In this document: piece after piece, positions 23,764 through 33,314 of the stretch
Layout: the number at the start of each line of letters is the position of its first letter
How positions within the stretch are numbered: the stretch's first letter is position 1
Source of the DNA: Nocardioides campestrisoli
GTDB taxonomy: Bacteria; Actinomycetota; Actinomycetes; Propionibacteriales; Nocardioidaceae
DNA: 64,000 nt
NCBI RefSeq assembly: GCF_013624435.2
Contig: NZ_CP061768.1
Coordinates: forward strand, 1,952,001-2,016,000
Reading direction: 5' to 3'
Position numbers and translations under genes: made by a program
Notes under the pieces: model-generated
What the model was told of the DNA's origin: nothing
The model's input: only the letters and a program-made list of their open reading frames with translations
Databases searched by the model: none

Positions 23764-25109
23764 CCGAGACGTCCGAGGCCTCGGCCTCCCTGGGACCCGT
23801 GCCGATCCTGGCCGTCGTCGGCCGGCCCAACGTCGGGAAGTCGACGCTGGTCAACCGGATCATCGGCCGCCGCGAGGCGGTCGTGGAGGACCGCCCGGGG
23901 GTGACCCGGGACCGGGTCTCCTACGACGCGAACTGGAACGGCCGCTCCTTCACCGTCGTCGACACCGGCGGCTGGGACCCTGACGCCCGGGGCCTGGCCG
24001 AGCAGATCGCCGGACAGGCCGAGGTGGCCGTCACCCTGGCCGACGCGGTGCTGTTCGTCGTCGACGCGACGGTGGGCATCACCGACGCCGACGAGGCCGT
24101 CGTCAAGGTGCTGCGCAAGTCCGGCAAGCCGGTCGTCCTGGCCGCCAACAAGGTCGACGACCAGCGGACCGAGGCCGAGGCGTACGGCCTGTGGAACCTG
24201 GGCCTGGGCGAGCCGTTCGCGGTCTCTGCGCTGCACGGCCGGGGGAGCGGCGACATGCTCGACGCGATCCTGGCTGCGCTGCCCGAGCCGCCCCCCGAGC
24301 GGTTCGACGAGGTCGGCGGACCCCGCCGGATCGCCATCGTCGGCCGTCCGAACGTCGGCAAGTCCAGTCTGCTCAACCGGCTCGCCGGTGAGGACCGGGT
24401 GGTGGTCGACAACGTCGCCGGCACGACCGTGGACCCCGTGGACGAGCTGATCGAGCTGGGTGGCCGCGCCTGGCGGTTCATCGACACCGCCGGCATCCGC
24501 AAGCGGGTCAAGACCGCTTCGGGCCACGAGTACTACGCCTCCCTGCGGACCAACAACGCGATCGACCGTGCCGAGGTCGCCGTGCTGGTCGTCGACGGTG
24601 GGCAGTCGATCTCCGAGCAGGACATGCGGATCATCCAGACCATCCGCGAGGCCGGCCGTGCGCTCGTCATCGCCTTCAACAAGTGGGACCTGGTCGACGA
24701 GGAGCGCCGTTACTACCTGGAGCGGGAGATCGAGCGCGACCTGGTGCAGGTGCGCTGGGCGCCGCGGATCAACATCACCGCGCGCACCGGATGGCACGTG
24801 GACCGCCTCGTGCCGGCCCTGGACAAGGCGCTGGAGGGCTGGGAGACCCGGATCGGCACCGGTGCCCTCAACAACTTCCTGGGCCGCCTGGTCGCCGAGC
24901 AGCCGCACCCCGTGCGCAGCGGCAAGCAGCCGAAGATCCTCTTCGGCACGCAGGCGGGCACCGCGCCGCCGACGTTCGTCCTTTTCACCAGCGGCAAGCT
25001 CGACGCCTCCTACGAGCGCTTCATCGAGCGCCGGCTGCGCGAGGAGTTCGGCTTCGTCGGTACGCCGATCGTGCTGCAGCAGCGCCCCCGCGAGAAGCGC
25101 AAGCGCTGA
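23760..25109 (+). CDS. der: ribosome biogenesis GTPase Der (EngA)
   Basis: A 449-residue protein with two GTPase domains in tandem. The first P-loop is GRPNVGKST near residue 21 with DTGG and NKVD. The second is GRPNVGKSS near residue 197 with DTAG and NKWD. A C-terminal KH-like domain ends in a basic tail. Der is needed for 50S subunit assembly. It is the last gene of the conserved + strand run and converges on the M23 peptidase gene. Confidence 0.97.
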   Translation: MTETSEASASLGPVPILAVVGRPNVGKSTLVNRIIGRREAVVEDRPGVTRDRVSYDANWNGRSFTVVDTGGWDPDARGLAEQIAGQAEVAVTLADAVLFVVDATVGITDADEAVVKVLRKSGKPVVLAANKVDDQRTEAEAYGLWNLGLGEPFAVSALHGRGSGDMLDAILAALPEPPPERFDEVGGPRRIAIVGRPNVGKSSLLNRLAGEDRVVVDNVAGTTVDPVDELIELGGRAWRFIDTAGIRKRVKTASGHEYYASLRTNNAIDRAEVAVLVVDGGQSISEQDMRIIQTIREAGRALVIAFNKWDLVDEERRYYLEREIERDLVQVRWAPRINITARTGWHVDRLVPALDKALEGWETRIGTGALNNFLGRLVAEQPHPVRSGKQPKILFGTQAGTAPPTFVLFTSGKLDASYERFIERRLREEFGFVGTPIVLQQRPREKRKR

Positions 25110-25124
25110 GGTCTGGCCGGCCGC

Positions 25125-26084
25125 TCAGGGCGTGACGCCGTGGGCGGCCAGCCAGTCGCTCGGGTCGACCGGCACCCCGGCGGGATTCCGGACCTCCAGG
25201 TGGAGGTGCGGGCCCGTCGAGTTGCCGGTGGAGCCGACCAGGCCGACGGTCTCGGCGACCTCGACGGTCTCTCCGGGCGCCACCAGCGCGGTGAGCTGGT
25301 GGCAGTACCAGATCTGGGTGCCGTCGGGCAGCCCGAAGACGGTTCGCAGCCCGTATGCCCCGGCGTCGCCGACCGAGAGCACCTCGGCCTCTGCCACGGC
25401 GTGCAGGGGCGTGCCGGAGGCGGCGCCGAAGTCCTGACCCGTGTGGTCGCGCGCCCACAGGTCGCCGGCGGCGCCGAACGACGCGGAGAGGCGGTAGGAC
25501 GCGAGCGGCAGCACCACGGAGACCGCGGACGGGTCGCCGGAGTACCCGAGCTCGGTGAGCGTGGCGGACCGGTCCGCGAGCACGCGGGACCAGGCGGCGG
25601 CCTGGCGCTCGAGCGTGGCCAGGGCCCGTCGGCGTGCCGCCACCCGACGGTCGAGCAGCCGCGCGGTCGCCCGGTCGGCGACGGGCGCCGTCACCGGGAC
25701 GAGGCGGCTCCCGGCGCGGGACGGGCCCAACCCGTCGTGAGCTGACGAGTCCTGGGGCGCCGACAGGACCGGCCCGTCGGTTGCCGGCGGAAGCGCGTCG
25801 AGCACGTCGAGCACCGGCGCGGCCTCCGCCGGGTCGTGCGAAGCGCTGGGCGCAGGAGTGCCGAGGACCGGCGCGCGGGGGGCAGGTGCGTCGTCGGCGT
25901 ACGCGGCGTGCGCTGCCTCGGTGGCAGTGACCGAGCGCACCGTGAGAGCCCCCAGGGCTACGACGCTCACGGCCAGGGCGACGCCTGCCGCTCCGGCCAG
26001 GAGACGCAGGGGGCGGTGCCGTCGCGCGGCTCGGTGGCTCGGCACGCGGGCGGGCACGCGACTGGGCACGGTGTTCGGGGGCAT
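25125..26084 (-). CDS. M23 family metallopeptidase, membrane-anchored or secreted
   Basis: A 319-residue protein. A basic N-terminus is followed by a hydrophobic segment (about residues 29-51, LLAGAAGVALAVSVVALG), which is a signal anchor or signal peptide. A disordered Ala/Pro-rich region and a helical stretch come next. The C-terminal LytM/M23 domain has the zinc ligands in HTGQD and HLHLE, with YCHQL between them. It probably cuts peptidoglycan cross-bridges or regulates such cutting. The ATG at 26084 follows a gaggaaa site. An in-frame ATG upstream is less well placed. Confidence 0.88.
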   Translation of the reverse strand: MPPNTVPSRVPARVPSHRAARRHRPLRLLAGAAGVALAVSVVALGALTVRSVTATEAAHAAYADDAPAPRAPVLGTPAPSASHDPAEAAPVLDVLDALPPATDGPVLSAPQDSSAHDGLGPSRAGSRLVPVTAPVADRATARLLDRRVAARRRALATLERQAAAWSRVLADRSATLTELGYSGDPSAVSVVLPLASYRLSASFGAAGDLWARDHTGQDFGAASGTPLHAVAEAEVLSVGDAGAYGLRTVFGLPDGTQIWYCHQLTALVAPGETVEVAETVGLVGSTGNSTGPHLHLEVRNPAGVPVDPSDWLAAHGVTP

Positions 26085-26302
26085 GAGCGTTTCCTCGGGG
26101 CTTCGGGTCGCTCTCATGGTGGGCGGCGCCGTCCCCAGGTTCTGCGGAACGGCCGCAGATGACCCGGAGGGGCTATTCCGTCGCGCGCGTCCGGGTGGCC
26201 GGGCGCGGACCTTCGGCCTCTGGCGCCCTGGGCGGGAGGCCGATGCGACGAGGGGCAGATGCCTGGGGTAGTGTTCACTCCGGTCTTCCCCGCGAAGACC
26301 AT

Positions 26303-26376
<74 letters not shown>

Positions 26377-26402
26377 CCGATGTGATGTCTCAGGACATCT
26401 GC

Positions 26403-26436
26403 AAGGCCCGAACTCACGGACGTGGGTTCGGGCCTT
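26403..26436 (+). terminator. hairpin downstream of tRNA-Pro
   Basis: An 11-bp perfect stem (aaggcccgaac / gttcgggcctt) can be extended inward by several more pairs. It starts 26 bases after the tRNA. It has no T run but is otherwise a typical actinobacterial terminator. It may act on both strands, since the BrkB gene ends nearby at 26535. Confidence 0.75.
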
Positions 26437-26534
26437 CGTCATGTTCGCGGGTGATCGCCGTGCTTCACCGGGACGAGTCTCGACATACCGACGGCCGTGG
26501 GTGGTTCTGGCCGGGTCCGCATCCGAGAGAGCGG

Positions 26535-27599
26535 TCACGGGCTGTCTCGGTCCTCCTCGCCGCGCGCACGGCGCAGGTCTCGTCCGCGTTGCACGTCGCC
26601 GGCCTCCTTCTCCTCGGCCTTCTCTATGTTGCGGGTGTCGCGTGGCGGGAGCTGCAGGTTCTCCTCAGCCGCGATGCCGGCCTGGAGCTGCCGACCTCGT
26701 TCGACCTCGGCGTCGAACTCGGCTCCGAAGAGCAGTGAGAGATTGGTGAGCCAGAGCCAGAGCAGGAAGATGATGACGCCGGCGAGGGATCCGTACGTCT
26801 TGTTGTAGCTGGCGAAGTTGGCCACGTAGAAGCCGAACGCGACGGAGGCCACGACCCACACCACGATGGCGATGAAGGCACCCATGCTCATCCACTTGAA
26901 CTTGGGTTGTTTCACGTTCGGGGTGGCGTAGTAGAGCAGGGCGACGATGAGGACGACGAAGGCCAGCATGACCGGCCACTTCGCGATGTTCCACACGGTG
27001 ATCGCCCACGACCCGACCCCGATGGCGTTGCCCACCGCCGAGGCCGCTGGGCCGGTGAGGACCAGGGCGAGGGCGACCACCGCGGTCAGGAGGATGACGA
27101 TGAGGGTCAGGAGGAGCATCGTGGGCCGGAGCTTCCAGAAGGGACGGCCCTCCCTGATCTCGTAGATGCGGTTCATGGCGCGGCCGAACGCACCGACGTA
27201 CCCGGACGCCGACCACAACGCGGTGGCGAGTCCGATCAGGAACGCCACCCCGACGCCGGGGGTGTTGCTCAGCTCGGTCAGCGGACCCTCGAGGGTGTCG
27301 GCCACCGAGGACGCGCCGACGTCGGTCAGGATCTGCATCAGGGTGTCGACGGTCTTCTTGCCCTGACCGAGGAGCCCCACCAGGGACAGCAGCGCGATCG
27401 CGGCGGGGAACAGGGCCAGGACCCCGTAGTAGGTGAGTGCGGCGGCGAGATCCGTGCACTGGTCGTCGGAGAACTCGCGCATGGTCTTGCGCGCCACGTA
27501 GAGCCAGGAGGGCTTCTTCAGGTCGGTGGGGGAGTCGGGCTTCGACGCGTCGTCGGGGTCGGGCGCTCCGCCGCTGTGCGTGCGTGGGCTCTCGGTCAT
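26535..27599 (-). CDS. YihY/BrkB family membrane protein
   Basis: A 354-residue protein with about six membrane helices between residues 50 and 300. The family signature appears as DLAAALTYYGVLALFPAAIALLS near residue 48. Disordered, charged tails occupy both ends; the C-terminus is Glu/Arg-rich. Members are sometimes called ribonuclease BN, but that name is a historical error and the function is unknown (possibly transport or envelope). The gene follows the universal stress protein gene on the same strand, with a 76-base gap. Confidence 0.9.
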   Translation of the reverse strand: MTESPRTHSGGAPDPDDASKPDSPTDLKKPSWLYVARKTMREFSDDQCTDLAAALTYYGVLALFPAAIALLSLVGLLGQGKKTVDTLMQILTDVGASSVADTLEGPLTELSNTPGVGVAFLIGLATALWSASGYVGAFGRAMNRIYEIREGRPFWKLRPTMLLLTLIVILLTAVVALALVLTGPAASAVGNAIGVGSWAITVWNIAKWPVMLAFVVLIVALLYYATPNVKQPKFKWMSMGAFIAIVVWVVASVAFGFYVANFASYNKTYGSLAGVIIFLLWLWLTNLSLLFGAEFDAEVERGRQLQAGIAAEENLQLPPRDTRNIEKAEEKEAGDVQRGRDLRRARGEEDRDSP

Positions 27600-27675
27600 G
27601 GCGGATGCCTTCCGTGAGGGTTGCGATGTCGCGCTTCACGTGGTCCCCGAGTGTGGGCAGAGGTTCCCGTCCTCG

Positions 27676-28596
27676 TCAGGAGGGGGCGGTGTCCAGGGGC
27701 ACCACCAGCACGGTGGACTCCGCGCGCTCGAGCACCGCGATGGCGACCGAGCCGTACAGGAACTGCTGGGGTGAGCGGTGGGTGCGGTGTCCGACGACGA
27801 TGACGTCGCCGGGCATGGCCTCGTTCGTGAGCACCGTGTCGACGAGCCCTTGGCGGAGGATGACGTGTGCGTCGACGTCGGGGAAGTCCTCGGCCAGCCC
27901 GGCGACGAGCTCCGCCACCACGACCCCGAGGTCCGCGACCTCCTCGTCGCTGATCGACCGGTCGAGGGACCGGTTGACCGCCGCCACGACGTCCCAGTAG
28001 CAGTGGACCACCAGCAGAGGCGCTCGGCGCAGGGAGGCGAAGCCGTAGGCATAGCGGAGGGTCTGCCGGGATCCCTCGCTCCCGTCGACCCCGACGACCA
28101 CCCGGCGGACCGTGGGATCTGCGTCGTGGTCCCGCACGACGGCGACGGGGCACGCAGCGTGCCGCGCCACGGAGGCGCTCACCGATCCCAGCAGCAGACT
28201 CCGCACCGGACCCCGTCCCCGCGAACCCAGGACCACGAGTCCCACGTGCCGCGCGACGTCGAGCAGTGCGACGCGGGGGTCCCCCAGCATGGGCGCCCGG
28301 ACGACGGGCAGCTCCCCGTCCGCGCTCCGCACGGCCGACTCGGCGGCGTCGAGCACCTGCGTCGCCTCCGCCCCCAGGGCTGCCTCGTCCTCGCGGGAGA
28401 GCACGTGACCGGCTTCCGGGCGTTCCGTCCAGACCGCACCCCCGTAGGCGTCGGCCGCCGGCGCCGCGTGCACCAGGACCAGGGGCAGGCGAGCGGTCCG
28501 GGCGTGCTCGACGGCCCAGGCGGTCGCCCGGGCGGCACCGTCCGATCCGTCGACGGCGACCGCGACGGCGTCGGGGGGAAGACGTGGTGGCTCCAT
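27676..28596 (-). CDS. tandem universal stress protein
   Basis: A 306-residue protein with two Usp domains. The first starts VAVAVDGSDGA and ends with GSRGRGPVRSLLLGSVSASVARHAACPV, carrying the ATP-binding G-2x-G-9x-G(S/T) motif. The second starts VVVGVDGSEGS and ends in VVGHRTHRSPQQFLYGSVAIAVLERA, a changed motif that may not bind ATP. Two-domain Usps are typical of the mycobacterial dormancy regulon. An ATG at 28632 is possible. I prefer 28596 because a DosR-like half-site (28632-28645) would then be centred 42.5 bases upstream. Confidence 0.87.
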   Translation of the reverse strand: MEPPRLPPDAVAVAVDGSDGAARATAWAVEHARTARLPLVLVHAAPAADAYGGAVWTERPEAGHVLSREDEAALGAEATQVLDAAESAVRSADGELPVVRAPMLGDPRVALLDVARHVGLVVLGSRGRGPVRSLLLGSVSASVARHAACPVAVVRDHDADPTVRRVVVGVDGSEGSRQTLRYAYGFASLRRAPLLVVHCYWDVVAAVNRSLDRSISDEEVADLGVVVAELVAGLAEDFPDVDAHVILRQGLVDTVLTNEAMPGDVIVVGHRTHRSPQQFLYGSVAIAVLERAESTVLVVPLDTAPS

Positions 28597-28631
28597 TCCC
28601 GCAGCGTGCCCGACAGGCCGCGGATCCTCCA

Positions 28632-28645
28632 TGGTCGAAGGTCCC
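28632..28645 (-). promoter_or_regulatory. candidate DevR/DosR-like box upstream of usp
   Basis: On the minus strand this reads GGGACCTTCGACCA, matching the pattern GGGAC-N4-GNCCC at all but the last position. The mycobacterial DosR consensus is TTSGGGACTWWAGTCCCSAA. The centre lies 42.5 bases upstream of the preferred usp start, a typical activator distance if the transcript is leaderless. It is a prediction from sequence only. Confidence 0.45.
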
Positions 28646-28793
28646 GAGATCGCCGTCGGTTCGTCGCGGGACCGCGGAGGGATTTGCCTCGACTTGGGTC
28701 TGTGCAGGGACGCCGCTGAGCCCTAGTGTCCTGGAGCACAGGGGAGTCGGCTCGCTCGGGGTCCGTCCCTGTCTCTCGGAAGGAACGATCCTC

Positions 28794-31223
28794 GTGCGAA
28801 CCACGACTGCCGGGCTGAGCCTGGCTCTGATGGCGGGGGTGGGCATCCTCGCCCTCCCGTCGGCTGCGGCCCCACCGGCTGCAACCTCCGGCAACGCGGG
28901 CGAACCCCGCGCGGCCAACCCCGATCACGTGCTGCCCAACCCGAAGGCGGAGAAGCAGGAAGGCCTGCGCCAGCAGGCCTGGGCCGACGTGCTGAGCGGG
29001 GAGGCGACTCCCCGCACGATCAACGGCAGCTCGGTGCTGAAGGTGGGCCAGGAGCCCGCGGCAGCTGCCCAGGTCAATGCCCGCGGAGTGACCGCGGCCG
29101 AGACCCAGGACCAGTACGTCGAGCTCTCCAACGAGCGCACCGACAAGGTCTTCGTCTTCCTGGTGGAGTTCGGCAACCAGCGGCACCCCGACTACCCCGA
29201 CCGGGACACCGCGCCCGGCACGGAGGGACCGGCGCGCTTCGACGGGCCGCTGTTCAACGAGATCCCGCAGCCGGGACCCGACGACAACTCCACCCAGTGG
29301 CGGAAGAAGTACACGAAGAAGTACTTCAAGGACCTCTACTTCGGTGAGGGCGAGGGCGTGGAGTCGCTCAAGACCTACTACGAGCGTCAGTCCTCGGGGC
29401 GCTACACGGTCGAGGGCATGGTCACCGACTACACGGTCGTGCCCTACAACCAGGCGCGCTACGGGCGCAGCAACGGCTTTCCGTGCGGCGGAAACGTCTG
29501 CAGCAACACCTGGAACCTGGTCGCCGACGGACTGACCCAGTGGGTCGCGGACCAGAAGGCGGCCGGCAGGACCGACGCCCAGATCCGTCGGACGGTGGCG
29601 CAGTACGACATCCGCGACCGCTACGACTACGACGGCGACGGCAACTTCGACGAGCCGGACGGCTACATCGACCGGTTCCAGATCCTGCACGCCGGCGGCG
29701 ACCAGGCCGACGGCGACCCGATCTACGGTGAGGACGCCATCTGGAGCCACCGGTGGAAGGCGTTCCAGAACGGTGACGGCGTCTTCGGCCCCGAGGGCAA
29801 CCTGGACGGCGGGACGCAGATCGGCAACACCGGGATCTGGGTGGCCGACTACACCATCCAGCCGGAGAACGGCGGCATCTCGGTCGTCGCCCACGAGTAC
29901 GGCCACGACCTGGGCCTTCCGGACCACTACGACACCGCCGCCTCCGGCGACAACCCGGTGAACTGGTGGACCCTGATGGCTCAGAGCCGGGTCTCCGCAC
30001 CCGGCGACCAGGGCATCGGCACCCGCGCCGCCGACCTCGGTGTCTGGGACAAGCTGCAGCTCGGCTGGCTCGACTACGAGACCGTGGTGGCCGGCCAGAA
30101 CCGGACCATCGACCTCGGGCCGCACGAGTACAACTCGAACAAGGCCCAGGGCGTCGCCGTGGTGCTCCCCGACAAGCAGACCGTCACCCAGCTGCCGATC
30201 TCGCCCCAGGGCACCCAGCAGTGGTGGAGCGGCCAGGGCGACAACTTCGAGTCCTCGATGTCCCGGGCCGACCTGGCGGTGCCCGCGGGCGGCGCGACGT
30301 TGACCTTCAAGACGCAGTTCAACATCGAGGAGGACTACGACTACGCCTACTTCGAGGTGGAGTCACCTGCCGGCAGCGGCACCTGGACGCAGCTGCCGAC
30401 CGCGTCGCTCGACGCGGACCCCGACGCGGACGCCGACGAGATCGGGATCGACGGGGTGAGCGCCGGCTACGTGCCGGTCAGCTACGACCTCACGCCGTAC
30501 GCCGGTCAGACGATCGGCTTCCGGGCCCGCTACCTCACCGACGGCGGGGCACAGGGTCAGGACCCGGGGCTGCCGTGGTCGGGCATCTTCGTCGACGACA
30601 TCCAGGTGACCGCGGGCGGCCAGACTCTCTTCGCCGACGGCGCGGAGTCCTCGCCCAACGGGTGGACGCTGGACGGGTTCACCTCGGTGGGCAACACCAT
30701 CACCGCGGCGACCGACCGGTTCTACCTGGCGAGCAACCGGGCGTACGTCTCCTACGACAAGTACCTCCAGACCGGTCCGTACAACTTCAGCTTCCCGGAC
30801 CGGCCGGACTTCGTGGAGAAGTTCCCCTACCAGAACGGCCTGCTCGTCAACTACTGGGACGCCTCGTACAGGAACAACAACACCAGCGAGCACCCCGGTG
30901 AGGGCCTGGTCCTGCCGGTGGACGCCAACCCGCAGGTGCACTACAACCTGCAGGGTCAGGCGTGGCGCGGACGGATCCAGACGTACGACGCCCCGTTCGG
31001 GCTGGAGCGCTCGGACTCGTTCTACCTCACCGCCGGCGGTCGCCGGAGCTACGTGCGGGGAGCAGCAGCCAACCCGCTGTTCGACGACTCCGACCCGCTG
31101 CGGTACTACCAGCCCTTCGCGGACGCGGGTCAGCCGCGGACCGGCGTGAAGGTCGCGGGCGTGGGGGTGAAGATCCGGGTGCTCAAGCAGGACGGCACCT
31201 CCATGCGGATCCGGGTGCAGTGA
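28794..31223 (+). CDS. secreted M6-family metalloprotease (immune inhibitor A type)
   Basis: An 809-residue protein with a signal peptide (RTTTAGLSLALMAGVGIL, cleavage after APA/SAAA near residue 24). A propeptide-like segment follows, and then the M6 catalytic domain with the zinc motif HEYGHDLGLPDHYD near residue 367. Acidic stretches such as DYDGDGNFDEPDG resemble calcium-binding loops. The C-terminal half has beta-rich, MAM-like regions with paired FVDDIQV elements, as in immune inhibitor A. It is presumably an exported protease that degrades proteins outside the cell. The GTG start follows a strong ggaaggaa site. Confidence 0.9.
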   Translation: MRTTTAGLSLALMAGVGILALPSAAAPPAATSGNAGEPRAANPDHVLPNPKAEKQEGLRQQAWADVLSGEATPRTINGSSVLKVGQEPAAAAQVNARGVTAAETQDQYVELSNERTDKVFVFLVEFGNQRHPDYPDRDTAPGTEGPARFDGPLFNEIPQPGPDDNSTQWRKKYTKKYFKDLYFGEGEGVESLKTYYERQSSGRYTVEGMVTDYTVVPYNQARYGRSNGFPCGGNVCSNTWNLVADGLTQWVADQKAAGRTDAQIRRTVAQYDIRDRYDYDGDGNFDEPDGYIDRFQILHAGGDQADGDPIYGEDAIWSHRWKAFQNGDGVFGPEGNLDGGTQIGNTGIWVADYTIQPENGGISVVAHEYGHDLGLPDHYDTAASGDNPVNWWTLMAQSRVSAPGDQGIGTRAADLGVWDKLQLGWLDYETVVAGQNRTIDLGPHEYNSNKAQGVAVVLPDKQTVTQLPISPQGTQQWWSGQGDNFESSMSRADLAVPAGGATLTFKTQFNIEEDYDYAYFEVESPAGSGTWTQLPTASLDADPDADADEIGIDGVSAGYVPVSYDLTPYAGQTIGFRARYLTDGGAQGQDPGLPWSGIFVDDIQVTAGGQTLFADGAESSPNGWTLDGFTSVGNTITAATDRFYLASNRAYVSYDKYLQTGPYNFSFPDRPDFVEKFPYQNGLLVNYWDASYRNNNTSEHPGEGLVLPVDANPQVHYNLQGQAWRGRIQTYDAPFGLERSDSFYLTAGGRRSYVRGAAANPLFDDSDPLRYYQPFADAGQPRTGVKVAGVGVKIRVLKQDGTSMRIRVQ

Positions 31224-31255
31224 CCCGCGCGGCGTCGTAGCCGCACCGCAGGAGA

Positions 31256-31294
31256 CGGCGAGGGCCGGGGGCAACACGCCTCCGGCCCTCGTCG
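31256..31294 (+). terminator. hairpin downstream of the M6 protease gene
   Basis: A 10-bp perfect stem (cgagggccgg / ccggccctcg), extended by about three more pairs, encloses a 13-base loop 35 bases after the protease stop. It lies between two convergent genes and could terminate both. There is no T run. Confidence 0.75.
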
Positions 31295-31326
31295 CGTCCG
31301 CGGGTCCCGGAGCCGTCGGGACCACC

Positions 31327-32022
31327 TCAGCCGCGGTGAGTACGCCGTTCGCCGGCCGCCGTCACGAACGCCACCACGAGCCCGGCGAGCACGAACCCGA
31401 GCCCGGGACGAGCAAGCACGGTCCAAGCGCCCAGCAGGGCGCCGACCAGCAGCAGTACCACCGCCAGGAACCGCCGCAACGCGCCCGCCGTGTGGTCGGC
31501 ACCGGACAACGGCTGGGAGGCCAGCGCCGTGAGGGTGCTGGTCACCACGACGGTGTTGACGTCCTTGACCGCGACCCGCCGCGCGACCGCCGCCTGCATC
31601 CCCATCGCGGTGGCCGCCACGGTGGTCGCGCTCACCTGCGCCGGCCGCGGGACCGGGTCCAGCGTCACCACGACGGCTCCGAGCACCAGCAACGTCCCGG
31701 CCACCGCGGCGAGCAACCACGTGGTGCGTCGAGGCCAGGCCCCGACCTCGTCGCGCAGTGCTCGGCCGGCCAGCGCCGCTCCGACGGTGAAGCCGGCCAC
31801 GGCCAGCGACGGACCCAGCACGGCGAGGGCGGTCCCGGGCGCCAGGCCGATGCCGAGCAGCAGCACGTTCCCGGTCATGTTGCCGGTGAAGGTCCCACCC
31901 AGCCCGAAGTAGGCGACCCCGTCGCTGATCCCGGTGGAGAAGGTCAGGCTCAGCATCAGCCAGGTGTGTGCGGCCTGCGGTGACCGGTCCGGGCGGGACG
32001 CGACGGGCTCCGAGCTGCTCAT
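31327..32022 (-). CDS. DUF1275 (YoaK) family membrane protein
   Basis: A 231-residue protein with about six membrane helices. The N-terminal block LTFSTGISDGVAYFGLGGTF and the following FTGNMTGNVLLLG are the hallmark of YoaK/DUF1275 proteins. The function is unknown; transport has been proposed for the family. It lies downstream of the acetamidase gene on the same strand with a 33-base gap, so they could share a transcript. Confidence 0.9.
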   Translation of the reverse strand: MSSSEPVASRPDRSPQAAHTWLMLSLTFSTGISDGVAYFGLGGTFTGNMTGNVLLLGIGLAPGTALAVLGPSLAVAGFTVGAALAGRALRDEVGAWPRRTTWLLAAVAGTLLVLGAVVVTLDPVPRPAQVSATTVAATAMGMQAAVARRVAVKDVNTVVVTSTLTALASQPLSGADHTAGALRRFLAVVLLLVGALLGAWTVLARPGLGFVLAGLVVAFVTAAGERRTHRG

Positions 32023-32055
32023 CGCCGCTCCCGTCCCTGGCTGGGTCAGATCAGG

Positions 32056-33147
32056 TCAGATCAGGGGCCCCCGGTCGCCGAAGTCGGACCGGCGGACCGT
32101 CGCGTGGACGCCCTTGACCACGTCTACCACCTGGGAGATGCGGAAGTCAGTGGCCGCGCTCAGGTAGGCGTACGCCTGGGGCGCCGACATCCCGTAGCGC
32201 GCCTGGAGGATGGACAGGGCGGCCCGGACGCACTGCTGCACGGCGACGTCGAGGTCCTCGTCGAGCCCCGTGGGCACGAGCCACTCCTGGGTGGCGGCGA
32301 GCGGGCCGACCAGCTCGCCGAACATCTCGACCGCCTGCTCGCGGGCGACCACGTCGAGGGTGAGGCTGACACGCAGGCTGGCCTCGAACGCGGTGAGACT
32401 GACCTCGCCGTCGCCCTGGGCGAAGTGCGGGTCGCCGACGTACGCCAGCGCCCCCGGGACCTGGACGGGCAGGAAGAGGGTGCTGCCGGCGGTCAGGAGC
32501 CGGATGTCCAGGTTGCCGCCGTGGGCGCCGGGCGGGACGCTGTGCGGGCGCTGCGAGCCGGGCACCGCGACGCCCATGATCCCCAGGAACGGGGCGAGCG
32601 GGAACCGGGCCGGGCCCAGCACCCCCAGGCCGTCGACGACCTCGCAGAACTCGCTGTGCACCGGGACCCCGTCGAGCGGGAAGGTCCCCGGCAGGGCCCC
32701 GCGGCCGTGCCGGTTCGAGATCACCCCGTAGGGGACCCGGGGCACGGTCTCGGTCACGGTGATCGCCAGCAGGTCGCCGACCTCGGCACCACGCACCGCG
32801 ATCGGGCCGGAGACCACGTGCGGTCCGTCCACCCCGGGAGTGCGGGGGAGGTCGCTCGCCGCCAGGGCCACCGCGTCCTCGAGCACCTCGCTCACGCCGT
32901 ACGCCGCGAAGAACCGCTCCGGGTCCCGTCCCTGGTCCTCCAGGATGCCCTCGTGGGAGACGGTGTCGACGGTCACCTCCGTCCCCGGGTCGACGGTGAG
33001 CACCGGGGCGTCGTCTGCGCAGGGCAGCCGACCCCACAGGACCGTCCCGGTCTCCGCGGGGAGGTACGTGGCCGAGCGGATCGGCCCGCACCCGGGCTGC
33101 AGCACGTCGGGCGTCGAGACGCGCACGGGGATGGGAGGCAGGGGCAT
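32056..33147 (-). CDS. acetamidase/formamidase family protein
   Basis: A 363-residue protein of the FmdA/AmdA family, which hydrolyses short-chain amides to the acid and ammonia. Conserved blocks are TVDTVSHEG with the metal- or substrate-binding region, HVVSGPIAVRGAEVGDLLAI, the Pro/His-rich HSVPPGAHGGNLDI, and YVGDPHFAQGDGEVSLTAFE. The C-terminal part (YGMSAPQAYAYLSAATDFRISQVVD) is also typical. Ammonia formation fits the nearby urea and arginine functions, but that link is speculative. The gene diverges from phosphoketolase across 167 bases. Confidence 0.9.
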   Translation of the reverse strand: MPLPPIPVRVSTPDVLQPGCGPIRSATYLPAETGTVLWGRLPCADDAPVLTVDPGTEVTVDTVSHEGILEDQGRDPERFFAAYGVSEVLEDAVALAASDLPRTPGVDGPHVVSGPIAVRGAEVGDLLAITVTETVPRVPYGVISNRHGRGALPGTFPLDGVPVHSEFCEVVDGLGVLGPARFPLAPFLGIMGVAVPGSQRPHSVPPGAHGGNLDIRLLTAGSTLFLPVQVPGALAYVGDPHFAQGDGEVSLTAFEASLRVSLTLDVVAREQAVEMFGELVGPLAATQEWLVPTGLDEDLDVAVQQCVRAALSILQARYGMSAPQAYAYLSAATDFRISQVVDVVKGVHATVRRSDFGDRGPLI

Positions 33148-33196
33148 GCGAGCGATCCAACACAGGATCCGGACGCCGGACCAGCCATCCGCGCAG

Positions 33197-33210
33197 CGTT
33201 CACGTGAACG
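33197..33210. promoter_or_regulatory. perfect 14-bp palindrome in the acetamidase/phosphoketolase intergenic region
   Basis: CGTTCACGTGAACG is a perfect palindrome and lies 50 bases from the acetamidase start and 105 bases from the phosphoketolase start. Its shape suits a dimeric repressor (TetR or LacI type). No regulator gene adjoins it. Confidence 0.45.
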
Positions 33211-33237
33211 TAACGCACGAGGGGTCCCGAGCGGGCC

Positions 33238-33251
33238 GGGACCAAGGCCCG
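33238..33251 (+). promoter_or_regulatory. candidate DevR/DosR-like box upstream of phosphoketolase
   Basis: GGGACCAAGGCCCG matches GGGAC-N4-GNCCC except in the last base. It is centred about 70 bases upstream of the phosphoketolase GTG start. No downstream -10 element was identified with confidence. Confidence 0.42.
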
Positions 33252-33314
33252 TCGACCTCGGGGCCGCAGGGGGTGATCCTGGCCTGAGACCCGCCTACCC
33301 CTGGGGAAACACCC

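Noticed and set aside
27634-27647. GGGACCACGTGAAG on the minus strand upstream of the BrkB gene
   Set aside because: Only the first half-site fits; the second half does not match, although its centre is 41.5 bases from the start.
32045-32067. Two tandem ggtcagatca units at the end of the acetamidase gene
   Set aside because: Very short, overlapping a stop codon, and without dyad symmetry; likely chance.
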